This document shows positions 26,003 through 34,491 of a stretch of 64,000 nt of DNA, in pieces. Every line of letters starts with the position of its first letter. Position 1 is the first letter of the stretch. This DNA is from Terrimonas rubra (lineage in GTDB: Bacteria > Bacteroidota > Bacteroidia > Chitinophagales > Chitinophagaceae): assembly GCF_042686025.1 (NCBI RefSeq), contig NZ_JBHUOZ010000001.1, positions 434,001 to 498,000 of the forward strand, read 5' to 3'. The notes beneath the pieces are model-generated. The model had not been told where the DNA came from and made no database searches. It saw only the letters and a program-made list of their open reading frames with translations. The translations under genes and the position numbers were made by a program.

Positions 26003-29000
26003 TTACTGAACCAGTAACTTTTCAGTCCATATTTTGTCATCCAATTGTATGGAAATCAGGTAGGTACCAGCATTCACCCCCTGCAGGCTTAAACTTGCCT
26101 GGCGGTCAAAAGCGTTCACATTGTTCCAGGTTTTTACCAGCTGGCCCTGTGTATTGTACATTTTTACGGTAACATTATTCTGTATACCGGAAATAAACAG
26201 TGATATTTTGCCATTTGTTACGGGGTTAGGCGCCAGCAACAGTTTTACTGGGCTCGTTTCCAGTTTGGCACTTCTTACCACCGATAATTTTTCCCGGTTG
26301 TCAAAATCGGTCTGGCGCAAACGGTAATGGTATACAATACCCGGCTGTATATAATTATCAGTAAAATCGTAATGGTGTGTGGCGTTACTGTTTCCGTTGC
26401 CCGCTAACCAGCCAATATTTTCGTATGTAATACCGTCTTTACTGCGTTCTATGGCAAAGCCTTTATTGTTCACCTCTTCCTGGGTAGTCCATTTAAGCGC
26501 AATTACACTTTTTTGAGCAGTGGCAGTAAATGTCAGCAGGTTTACTGGCAAAACAGTATTGGCCGATACAAGCATAAACTGGGAGAAACCACCGGTAAAG
26601 TCGCCGGCAAATGAGGCATAGCCTTTATCAGCCCTTGAGTCGGTGACAACAGCTGTTACCAGTTGCGCATCGGCCGCAGTAATTACTCCGGCCAGGTTTA
26701 CACCGTCTTTAACTTTTAATATTTTAAGATTAGTAATACTACCCCAGCCAGCCAGTTCGGCGGTAGTATAATATAAAGTTGTTTTATAAGTAGCACTGGT
26801 ATTGGCACTGGAAGGCGACAATTGTACTACTTTATTGCTGCGCAGGTAACTGCCACCGCTAGTAACCAGGCTGGTAGTACCATTGCCGGCCTGGGTAATG
26901 GAGGCCGTGACAGCATTTACATTTTGCGACAGGTTTTCAATGCTGGCAATAATTTTATTATCCGCACTATTTCTCAGGTGATTAACCATGCCGGTACGGA
27001 CATCATAAGCATGTGAGGCCGATACAACTGTTTCTACCTGGGTTCCCAGGGCGGTTACCAGTACATCATCTACATTAAGGGCGGGGTCATTACCATCCGC
27101 ATTATCGTTGCGCCATAAAAAACCTAAATGAAAAGGGGTATTAACCACCGCTGTATTGGACAATAGCACATCCGGTGTGCCCGATACAACACCCGTTGTT
27201 CCGCCATATGCGCCTGTGCCCGGCACAGTATAGAATGTTGTGGCAGCAGCGGCAGTGGCATAATTCAGTGCACCATAATCGTATGCGGTAGTACCTACTA
27301 CTTCACCCCATACCCTGTACTTAAAGCTAACCCTGATATCGCTATAACCTGTAGGTGTAATAAGCGGTGACCTTAATACTGCTATACCGGTAGTAGTTTT
27401 AGTGTATTGATTTAAGTAGGGAGATCCAGTGGAGTTAGAAACAAAAGCTGCATTACCAGTACCTCCCGCATCACCGTTACTACCAACCGTCCACTGATTA
27501 GGCATGCCTCCCGAGGACAAGATATTCCATCCTGCCAAATTCACATCAAAATTCTGATCTATTAAAGTAATCCGGTTATTACTCAAATTTGCCAGGTCAT
27601 CATCCTGGATAGTGATTTGTTGTGTTTGCGCTGTTGCCCCGGCAGTAATGCCGGAACCGGTTATTGCGTAAGTTAATACGATGGTGCGGTTAGCTTCTAC
27701 CGCAGCATTATCCAATATTCTTACGGTAATATCTTTATAAATATCTCCGGCAGCAAAATTTACAGATGCGGGCATTACCTGGTAGTGATAGTTATTGGTA
27801 GCGGTGCCTCCCACATTAAAGTTAACGGTAGCGGCGCCTGTTGCTTTATACTCCGCTTCAACACGCAGTTTAATTTCCTTGTACCTGGGATAGGTACCGG
27901 CATTGGCCGTTTCTGTAATGGTTAATGCCGGTGCGCAGTTTGCAAAATATAACCTGTTGGCCGCAACCGGTTCTACCACACCGGCTGTTGAACCGCTTAA
28001 ATCTTTTCTCCGGGGGCAGTTTGCCATTACGGCTTGTATCCTGTCGGTCTGGTTCTGTGTAAAAGTGTTCATCACATCATCATCCACATAATCCATGTAG
28101 TTTTCAAACATTTCATCGGCTGTTCCGCAAGTATTAGGTTTAGGATGCGTTGGCTTGCCGGCATTATCGGTACGGTGTACAGGGGTATCATCGCAATAGT
28201 CAGTACCACAATTGCTATCGCCCCATATATGACGTAAGCCCAAAAAATGGCCTATTTCATGTGTAAGTGTCCGGCCTCTTCCATATGATACAGTGGAGCC
28301 GCATGCACCATAAGGCTGTATCATACTGCCAACAGTAGGCGTATATATTACTACTCCCGCAGTATTATTTGTTTCCGCATTATCCAGTCCGCTTAATCCC
28401 GAAGCCGTGGCATTGGGAAAAGTAGCATAGCCTAACAATATACCGGTTACACCACTGGCAGTTATGCGTGGGATAACCCAGATATTCATATACCGTTCAG
28501 GATCCCAGATACTGGCAGGTTTTACCGTGGAATTAATATAGGTATTTAACCAGCCAGCGCCGGAGTTTGCTGTTGTATAATCAGTCCATGCGGCCCCTCC
28601 ACCCGGAGGCGTATTCCTGTTAATCCTGTCTACGCCCGGTTCGGTGAGCATAACTCCTGACGGGTCTTTCTCGGCCAGTTTAAATTGTATCCCGGTATTT
28701 TGCGCTACACTATACGTACTGCCTGCTGCATTGGCAAAATCTTTATTAATCTGGTAAAGCTGTTGTATAATGGATGCATTACTTACGTTAGGGTTGGTAC
28801 CTACTGCTTCACCATTGTGTATAATATGAAAAACAACCGGTATGGTGTAATCGGCCATTACCCTGCTGCCCTGGTTTAATCTTTTCCGTTCACTAATGGC
28901 CCGGTTTAACCAGGCTTCAAACTGGGCGTCTGTTTCTGCTCCCGGCTTACCTGCCCTTTCGCTTGCCAGGTTTTCAACGGTATAACATTTTACAACGTTT

Positions 29001-29101
29001 TCCTGTAAGGGCAACGATGTGAGCTGCTGCGCCCATAGGGAAGAAGAAAAACAACAAAAATTGACCAGTATAAAAATGGCCGGTTTTAGAAGTGTTCTCA
29101 T
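26003..29101 (-). CDS. Secreted pappalysin-like (M43) metalloprotease with T9SS sorting domain
   Basis: A 1032-residue exported zinc protease. A signal peptide ends near SSLWAQ and a propeptide runs to about 80. The catalytic domain has HEIGHFLGLRH (zinc ligands His281, His285, His291; Glu282) and the Met-turn ENYMDY at 333-338. A Calx-beta-like segment lies near 415-500, and beta domains follow. The C terminus (about 950-1032) is a type A sorting domain: LLLAPNPVTNGKISL, VKMYNTQGQLVKT, GTYLISIQLDDKIWTEKLL. It should leave by type IX secretion. It lies inside the atp locus with terminators on both sides, so it is independently transcribed and likely inserted there. Confidence 0.93.
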   Translation of the reverse strand: MRTLLKPAIFILVNFCCFSSSLWAQQLTSLPLQENVVKCYTVENLASERAGKPGAETDAQFEAWLNRAISERKRLNQGSRVMADYTIPVVFHIIHNGEAVGTNPNVSNASIIQQLYQINKDFANAAGSTYSVAQNTGIQFKLAEKDPSGVMLTEPGVDRINRNTPPGGGAAWTDYTTANSGAGWLNTYINSTVKPASIWDPERYMNIWVIPRITASGVTGILLGYATFPNATASGLSGLDNAETNNTAGVVIYTPTVGSMIQPYGACGSTVSYGRGRTLTHEIGHFLGLRHIWGDSNCGTDYCDDTPVHRTDNAGKPTHPKPNTCGTADEMFENYMDYVDDDVMNTFTQNQTDRIQAVMANCPRRKDLSGSTAGVVEPVAANRLYFANCAPALTITETANAGTYPRYKEIKLRVEAEYKATGAATVNFNVGGTATNNYHYQVMPASVNFAAGDIYKDITVRILDNAAVEANRTIVLTYAITGSGITAGATAQTQQITIQDDDLANLSNNRITLIDQNFDVNLAGWNILSSGGMPNQWTVGSNGDAGGTGNAAFVSNSTGSPYLNQYTKTTTGIAVLRSPLITPTGYSDIRVSFKYRVWGEVVGTTAYDYGALNYATAAAATTFYTVPGTGAYGGTTGVVSGTPDVLLSNTAVVNTPFHLGFLWRNDNADGNDPALNVDDVLVTALGTQVETVVSASHAYDVRTGMVNHLRNSADNKIIASIENLSQNVNAVTASITQAGNGTTSLVTSGGSYLRSNKVVQLSPSSANTSATYKTTLYYTTAELAGWGSITNLKILKVKDGVNLAGVITAADAQLVTAVVTDSRADKGYASFAGDFTGGFSQFMLVSANTVLPVNLLTFTATAQKSVIALKWTTQEEVNNKGFAIERSKDGITYENIGWLAGNGNSNATHHYDFTDNYIQPGIVYHYRLRQTDFDNREKLSVVRSAKLETSPVKLLLAPNPVTNGKISLFISGIQNNVTVKMYNTQGQLVKTWNNVNAFDRQASLSLQGVNAGTYLISIQLDDKIWTEKLLVQ

Positions 29102-29220
29102 GTTGAAGTAAGTTGGTTGAGGTTGGTAATTTTTACCAATATTATGTTAAAAAAATGTAAAATATGGTTTGACAGATCAGTTTTTGTCTGTTTCAAAAAC
29201 TGTTTTATGATAAAAGTCAT

Positions 29221-29260
29221 AAAAACAAAACGGCCTTGTGTTTATCACACAAGGCCGTTT
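29221..29260 (-). terminator. Terminator after atpH
   Basis: The 13-bp perfect stem AAACGGCCTTGTG/CACAAGGCCGTTT has a 7-nt loop, followed on minus by TTTTGTTTTT. It begins 18 bp after the atpH stop, so atpB-E-F-H ends here. Confidence 0.92.
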
Positions 29261-29278
29261 AAATACTGTATATCTTGC

Positions 29279-29842
29279 TTATTTCACTTTATAAATAAAG
29301 TCGTTATTCTCAAACTGGCGGGCAATTGCTTTTAAGTCATAAGCAATGCTGGCGTCAATTAATTTATCGCCTGCTTTTAATACAAAACCTCCGATAATAG
29401 AATCGTCAACCACTGATTCCAGGTCAACCTGTTTGTAATCGCCGGACGCTTGCATTTTACTCACTATAGCCTGTTTGGTAGCTTCGCTTACAGGGATAGC
29501 AGTGGTAAGGGTAACCGTTTGAATGCCTTTTTTCGCTTTGTATTGTGTAATAACAGCACCGGCTACTTCCTGTAAGTTTTTCTCACGGCCTTTATTAATT
29601 AATAAAGTAATGAAAGCTTTACTTAAAGGAGAAACATTCTGCCCGATAACGGCATCAACAATTTTATTTTTTTTGTCGGCCTTGATAATGGGGCTACGTA
29701 ACAAATTAACAAAGTCACGGCTGCTTTTGCAAACAGCTTGTAACCATTGCATATCTGTATAAATTTGTTCCAGCTGGCCCTGTTCAACAGCAAGGTCAAC
29801 TAATGATTTGGCATATCTTGTAGCAAGGCGTGGATTACGCAT
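29279..29842 (-). CDS. atpH: ATP synthase F1 subunit delta
   Basis: A 187-residue OSCP/delta subunit joining F1 to the peripheral stalk. It starts NPRLATRYAKSLVDLAVEQG, has VNLLRSPIIKADKKNKIVDA in the middle, and the C-terminal family signature DDSIIGGFVLKAGDKLIDASI. Last gene of atpB-E-F-H, 57 bp after atpF. Confidence 0.95.
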   Translation of the reverse strand: MRNPRLATRYAKSLVDLAVEQGQLEQIYTDMQWLQAVCKSSRDFVNLLRSPIIKADKKNKIVDAVIGQNVSPLSKAFITLLINKGREKNLQEVAGAVITQYKAKKGIQTVTLTTAIPVSEATKQAIVSKMQASGDYKQVDLESVVDDSIIGGFVLKAGDKLIDASIAYDLKAIARQFENNDFIYKVK

Positions 29843-29899
29843 AAAAAAGTAAAAATTAAAAGTACAGCGGTAATTAACCTGGTTAACCCCAGGTTTACA

Positions 29900-30394
29900 T
29901 TAGTTCAGTTTCAAGGTATCAACCAGGCCTTGAATATGTGCTTCCTGTGCACTTTCGCCGCTCAGTTGTTTTCTTAATACTTTTTCACTCACCTCAATTA
30001 CCAGTTTACCTACCTGGTTCTTCACATCAGTCAGTGCAGCCATTTTCTGGGCCTGTATAGCAGCCTGCGCTTCAGCAATGATCTTATTGGCTTCTACTTT
30101 AGCCTGTTCTTTAGCCTCGTTAATGATCTTATCTTTCATATCACGGGCTTCTTTCAGTAACTGTCCTCTTTCCTCACGGGCTTTGGCTAATAAAGCCTCA
30201 TTTTCGTTTTGCAGCTGGGCCATTTCAGCCTTTACCTTTTCAGCAGATGCAATGGCATTGCTGATATTGGTTTCCCTTTCATTCAGTGATTTCAGAATGG
30301 GTTTCCAGGCAAACTTTTTTAATAAAAGAAATACAATAATAAAGGCAACCAATGCCCAAACAAAATAACCGAGTGAAGGAGTTAATAAACCCAT
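29900..30394 (-). CDS. atpF: ATP synthase F0 subunit b
   Basis: A 164-residue peripheral-stalk subunit with one N-terminal membrane helix (about 8-28: GYFVWALVAFIIVFLLLKKF) and a long Ala/Glu/Lys-rich helix for dimerisation. The start is ATG 30394 (MGLLTPSLG); an upstream in-frame ATG at 30472 would add 26 unrelated hydrophilic residues before the membrane helix. Confidence 0.95.
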   Translation of the reverse strand: MGLLTPSLGYFVWALVAFIIVFLLLKKFAWKPILKSLNERETNISNAIASAEKVKAEMAQLQNENEALLAKAREERGQLLKEARDMKDKIINEAKEQAKVEANKIIAEAQAAIQAQKMAALTDVKNQVGKLVIEVSEKVLRKQLSGESAQEAHIQGLVDTLKLN

Positions 30395-30491
30395 AAAATA
30401 TAAATTAGTATCGTTTTGCTTTGTTGTTGTAAAAAGAACTGTACCCTCCGCCCTGTGCCTTGGGTACAGCACTAAGTTTGTTGTACTATGA

Positions 30492-30743
30492 TTATTTCAG
30501 TACAGCCAGTAAACCGGCAATTACCGCAAACAGTGCAACACCCTCTACGAAGGCTGCAGTTAAGATCATAGCACCACGGATGTCGTTAGCAGCTTCTGGC
30601 TGACGAGAGATAGCATCAGTTGCACCTTTACCAATTTGGCCAATACCAAAACCGGCACCGATTGCAGCTAAACCTGCACCGATAGCTCCACCGAAGTGAG
30701 ACCAGCTACCAGAAACCTCTAACAGGATGTTCATTAAATCCAT
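30492..30743 (-). CDS. atpE: ATP synthase F0 subunit c
   Basis: An 83-residue hairpin of two membrane helices forming the rotor ring. The polar loop is RQPEAAND (47-54) and the ion-binding carboxylate is Glu67 in AAFVEGVALFAV. The residue after Glu67 is Gly rather than the Ser/Thr typical of Na+-coupled rings, so proton coupling is expected although Gln36 is present. Confidence 0.96.
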   Translation of the reverse strand: MDLMNILLEVSGSWSHFGGAIGAGLAAIGAGFGIGQIGKGATDAISRQPEAANDIRGAMILTAAFVEGVALFAVIAGLLAVLK

Positions 30744-30784
30744 GATTCAGATTTTAATTATGATAAAAAAACGCTTAAATATTC

Positions 30785-30822
30785 AGTATCTAGTATCGAG
30801 AAATAGTATACAGATACTATAC
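30785..30822. repeat. Inverted short-word tract between atpB and atpE
   Basis: AGTATCTAGTATC is followed by the inverted words GTATAC and AGATACT, a small example of the word-type inverted tracts seen between genes elsewhere in the window. Confidence 0.45.
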
Positions 30823-30855
30823 AATTATTTTATTGTTCAATTGGTTGATACGCTA

Positions 30856-31935
30856 CTAGTGCGCTACAACGTCCTCTTCGTAATGATGATCACCAATAGC
30901 CTGGCTGATAAATACGGCTGTAAGATTGGTGAAGATGTAAGCCTGGATAAAGGCCACCAACACCTCAATTACATAAATAAATACCGCAAAAGCTATAGAT
31001 AAAGGAGCAAAACCCAAACCGGCCCCTTTGCTCATCTCCGCAAAAATGAATATTAAACTAATGAAACTCAGTATAATAATGTGACCTGCAGTCATGTTGG
31101 CGAACAGACGCACGATGAGGGCAAAAGGCTTGGTAAATACACCCATTAACTCCACCGGTAACATTAATATTTTAACCGGTACCGGTACGCCGGGGAACCA
31201 GAATACGTGACCCCAGAAATGTTTGTTGGTGCTGAATAAAATAACCACCAGTGATATTAAACCTAATACCAGGGTAAAGGCAATATTACCGGTTACGTTA
31301 GCCGCGCCGGGTAATAAACCAAAGATGTTATTGATCAGGATGAAGAAGAATAAGGTTAATAAATAGGGTAAGTATTTACCCGCTTTGTGGTGCAGGTTGG
31401 GTTTGGCAATATCGTCACGCACAAACATAACCACCGGCTCAATAGCATTTTGAAAACCTTTGGGGGCAGAAGTTACACCCTGGCCGGTTTTGTATTTACC
31501 CGCAACCGCTTTTAACAGGAAGAACAGTACCACCAGCGCCAGTAACATCTGGGCTACGTTTTTGGTGATAGAAAAATCCAAAACCGTTACGGTTTCATCA
31601 ATAGCACCGGCTTCGTTTACCGCCACAATATCATGACCTACCATGCGGTAGCCATTGTAATCCTCGTGACCATGGTGGAATTTGGAAGACATGAAAACAC
31701 TCAGTCCGCGTTGTGGAGAGTATAAAATAACAGGTAAGGGTAAAGTAGCGTGAAAATCGCCTACAGAAAAGAAATGAAACTCATGGGCATCGGCAATGTG
31801 ATCTAACATTGCTTTACCTGCGTCAAATTTTCCGCCCTCTTCGCCGCCGCCGCCAGCTTTTGCCGTAAATGAAATTAGCATGCAAAATAAGCTGAAAGCC
31901 GCTATAGAAAAGGATTTAAGTCGTCCTGCTGTCAT
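30856..31935 (-). CDS. atpB: ATP synthase F0 subunit a
   Basis: A 359-residue membrane stator subunit with the Bacteroidota-type long N terminus (signal-like segment 1-27, then a Gly/Glu/His-rich region). The essential proton-channel Arg is Arg276 in FALIVRLFANMTAGH, and the last helices include VAFIQAYIFTNLTAVFIS. First gene of the atpB-E-F-H transcript, with a good promoter at 31955-31983. Confidence 0.95.
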   Translation of the reverse strand: MTAGRLKSFSIAAFSLFCMLISFTAKAGGGGEEGGKFDAGKAMLDHIADAHEFHFFSVGDFHATLPLPVILYSPQRGLSVFMSSKFHHGHEDYNGYRMVGHDIVAVNEAGAIDETVTVLDFSITKNVAQMLLALVVLFFLLKAVAGKYKTGQGVTSAPKGFQNAIEPVVMFVRDDIAKPNLHHKAGKYLPYLLTLFFFILINNIFGLLPGAANVTGNIAFTLVLGLISLVVILFSTNKHFWGHVFWFPGVPVPVKILMLPVELMGVFTKPFALIVRLFANMTAGHIIILSFISLIFIFAEMSKGAGLGFAPLSIAFAVFIYVIEVLVAFIQAYIFTNLTAVFISQAIGDHHYEEDVVAH

Positions 31936-31954
31936 ACCTGCCTGAAATTTGGCG

Positions 31955-31983
31955 CAAAGATAAGGACCTAGCCGTCAAAACAA
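31955..31983 (-). promoter_or_regulatory. Promoter of the atpBEFH operon
   Basis: On minus: TTG, 18-bp spacer, TATCTTTG. This matches the Bacteroidota -33 TTG and -7 TAnnTTTG elements at normal spacing. The expected start leaves a leader of about 15 nt before atpB. Confidence 0.7.
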
Positions 31984-32085
31984 TGATTTAAGGTTTTGAT
32001 TTTGGGAAAAAATCGGAGTTAATTGGATATCAGGCAGTACGGAACATCTTTAAACAGTTATCCTGATGCCGGAAGCCGGAACATA

Positions 32086-32299
32086 TTATTTATCTGCACG
32101 TTTATCCAGTATCGTTTTAATACGTTCCAGGTATAATACATCTACCTGGTCTTTAGGCCGGTTAACTGCTTTCTTATTGGCAATCAGTTGGTTAACATGT
32201 AAAAAAGGAACTTTAACGCCTTCCAGTTCGGCGATATTGGTCATTGCCAGCAGCAAGGTTTCGCCAAAGTTGCAGCAACTTCTGGTCAAAAATGTCCAT
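32086..32299 (-). pseudogene. Remnant of a nucleotidyltransferase-fold gene
   Basis: The ATG at 32299 encodes MDIFDQKLLQLWRNLAA, which looks like the N terminus of a family of small Bacteroidota nucleotidyltransferases, but this frame then stops after 25 residues. In another frame the same DNA continues into AMTNIAELEGVKVPFLHVN and a KKAVNRPKDQVDVLYL segment, which resembles the C terminus of that family. The catalytic middle is missing. The simplest reading is an internal deletion with frameshift. The family link is from memory of such proteins, not from a search. Confidence 0.6.
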
Positions 32300-32301
32300 T
32301 A

Positions 32302-32529
32302 TTAATGATTATTAGCGGATTGATTATTGAAGGTGATTTTTGCTTTGGCAAACATCCTGTTCATTTTCATCAGGCGGGTCATTACCAGAAATCTTTCGGT
32401 GTAGGAACGGTTTAAAGCTTCTGTCAATTGATCATTTTCGGCCTTTTCGTAAAAAGCATCAGGCTCCTGAACAAAACTTTGTTCAAGCTCTTTTTGCTCA
32501 TCTTCCGTAAGTGTCCAAAAGCTTTTCAT
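32302..32529 (-). CDS. Small protein upstream of the nucleotidyltransferase remnant
   Basis: A 75-residue hydrophilic, helical protein (opening MKSFWTLTEDEQKELEQSF; later TERFLVMTRLMKMNRMFAKAK). Its stop is 2 bp before the ATG of the remnant, so the two formed an operon. The pairing suggests a two-gene module of the toxin-antitoxin or defence kind, now broken. I do not recognise the family. Confidence 0.5.
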   Translation of the reverse strand: MKSFWTLTEDEQKELEQSFVQEPDAFYEKAENDQLTEALNRSYTERFLVMTRLMKMNRMFAKAKITFNNQSANNH

Positions 32530-32623
32530 ACCTGCAATTTACGATTTTTTAGACCGAAAAAGAAAAATAGTCTCTTAATGAGGCAGGCTGTTTTGAGAAC
32601 AATACAGCCACAGGACTTAGCTT

Positions 32624-34402
32624 CTAATTCACTTCCTGCTCCTGCTTTTCAAACTGGGTTTCGTACAGGCGGGCATAAAAACCGTTTTCCCGCAATAATT
32701 CCCGGTGATTACCCGTTTCCACCACCTGGCCACGGTCTAATACAATGATCTTGTCGGCCTTACGGATAGTGGATAAGCGGTGCGCTATTACAATAGAAGT
32801 ACGTCCTTTTACCAATGTATCAATGGCGTTTTGTATCAGTAACTCACTTTCTGTGTCGATGGAGGAAGTGGCTTCGTCTAATATTAATATGGAAGGGTTG
32901 TATAAAATGGCCCGGATAAAAGACAGTAACTGGCGTTGGCCTAATGATAAAGTACTGCCTCTTTCTTTTACCTCGAAATCGTAGCCGCCGGGCAACTGCA
33001 TAATAAAATCGTGCATATTAATATGTTTGGCGGCTTCTATTACCTGCTCCCTGGTAATCTGCGGGTCACGCAGGGTAATATTATCCATTACCGAACCGGA
33101 AAACAGGAATACGTCCTGCAATACCACGGCAATATTCCTGCGCAGGTATTGCAGCGGGTAACGGTTGATATTGGTATCATCAATAGCAATTTCCCCTTCA
33201 TTGATAGCGTATAAGCGGTTCAGCAAACTGATGATAGTGGTTTTGCCGCTGCCGGTATGCCCCACAATAGCCACGGTTTCGCCGGGCTTAACGGCAAAAG
33301 ATACATTATCCAGTACTTTATTACCGGCTACATATTCAAACGACACGTTTTTAAAATCTATACTCCCTGTAAGTCTTGCCGGCAGATCGGTCACCATATT
33401 TTCATCGTCGGTAGTTACATCCGGGTTATCCAGTACTTTAAATACCCTTTCGCTGGCAATAATGCCCATCTGCAGTACATTGAATTTATCGGCAATAAAA
33501 CGTAAAGGCCTGAACAGCAGGTTTAAGCACAGGATAAAAGCCACCATGGTACCCTGCTGGTTTTGATTGAGCCTTAACGACTCACCCGCCAGCCACCATA
33601 CCAGTAAGGCCGTGGACAAAGCCAGTACAATTTCTATCAGCGGGAAAAAGATGGAATAGGCCAGGATCCCCTTGATATTGGCATTGCGGTGCTCCTTGTT
33701 AATGGTATCAAATTTTTTAAACTCCGTGTTTTCTATGGCAAATGCCTGCACCACCTGCATACCCGTTAAATGTTCCTGTACAAAGCTGTTTAAAGCGGCT
33801 ACGGCGTTACGTACTTTTAAAAAGGATTTATTAATGCTTTTCCGGAAGTAGTAGGTGCCGATAATGATAATGGGAAAAGGGATCAGCGCTATCAGGGTAA
33901 GTTGCCAGTCAACCCAGAACATATAACCCAGCACACATACAATAGACAACAGGTCGGTAATGATAGGTACCAGTCCGTCAGCAAAAATATCGTTGATCGA
34001 TTCAATATCATTAATGGTACGGGTAGTGAGTGTGCCGATGGGCGTAGTATCAAACTGACGCAGGTTCAGGTTCAATACTTTTTTGTAAGTGGCAACCCGT
34101 ATATCTTTTACCACGGCTTGCCCCAGCCAGGCAGTGGTAAAGGAGAAAAGAAACCGCATCGCCGTTTCCAGTAATAACAGCCCTATCTGAATAATGGTAA
34201 TATAGATCACCATATTCACTACCCCATTGGTAATATATTTATCAACCGTAAGCTGTATCAGGTAAGGACGAACAGGTGTAATGAGGGCCAGCATAATAGC
34301 CATAATAACCGAAGTGTAGAACTTGCGTTTATATGGCGCGGCATATCCAAAAACCCTTCTCAGGTGAGTGATATCAAATGTTTTTTTCTTAGCTCCGGAC
34401 AA
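32624..34402 (-). CDS. ABC exporter, fused permease-ATPase (MsbA-like)
   Basis: A 592-residue half-transporter that dimerises in the inner membrane. Six membrane helices occupy about 25-320, with coupling-helix region FDTTPIGTLTTRTINDIE. The ATPase domain has Walker A GHTGSGKTT near residue 380, signature LSLGQRQLLSF, Walker B ILILDEATSSID and switch His in IVIAHRLSTI. The start is TTG 34402, because a stop codon precedes it directly and the next ATG lies in the first helix. Substrate (lipid, drug or peptide) cannot be told. Confidence 0.92.
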   Translation of the reverse strand: MSGAKKKTFDITHLRRVFGYAAPYKRKFYTSVIMAIMLALITPVRPYLIQLTVDKYITNGVVNMVIYITIIQIGLLLLETAMRFLFSFTTAWLGQAVVKDIRVATYKKVLNLNLRQFDTTPIGTLTTRTINDIESINDIFADGLVPIITDLLSIVCVLGYMFWVDWQLTLIALIPFPIIIIGTYYFRKSINKSFLKVRNAVAALNSFVQEHLTGMQVVQAFAIENTEFKKFDTINKEHRNANIKGILAYSIFFPLIEIVLALSTALLVWWLAGESLRLNQNQQGTMVAFILCLNLLFRPLRFIADKFNVLQMGIIASERVFKVLDNPDVTTDDENMVTDLPARLTGSIDFKNVSFEYVAGNKVLDNVSFAVKPGETVAIVGHTGSGKTTIISLLNRLYAINEGEIAIDDTNINRYPLQYLRRNIAVVLQDVFLFSGSVMDNITLRDPQITREQVIEAAKHINMHDFIMQLPGGYDFEVKERGSTLSLGQRQLLSFIRAILYNPSILILDEATSSIDTESELLIQNAIDTLVKGRTSIVIAHRLSTIRKADKIIVLDRGQVVETGNHRELLRENGFYARLYETQFEKQEQEVN

Positions 34403-34491
34403 TCAGTTGTTATTTAGAGCCGGCAAATATACGTAGCATTTGGCAGGCATACCCCAATTAACCCGCAACATTACTTTAAAATAACTTTTGT

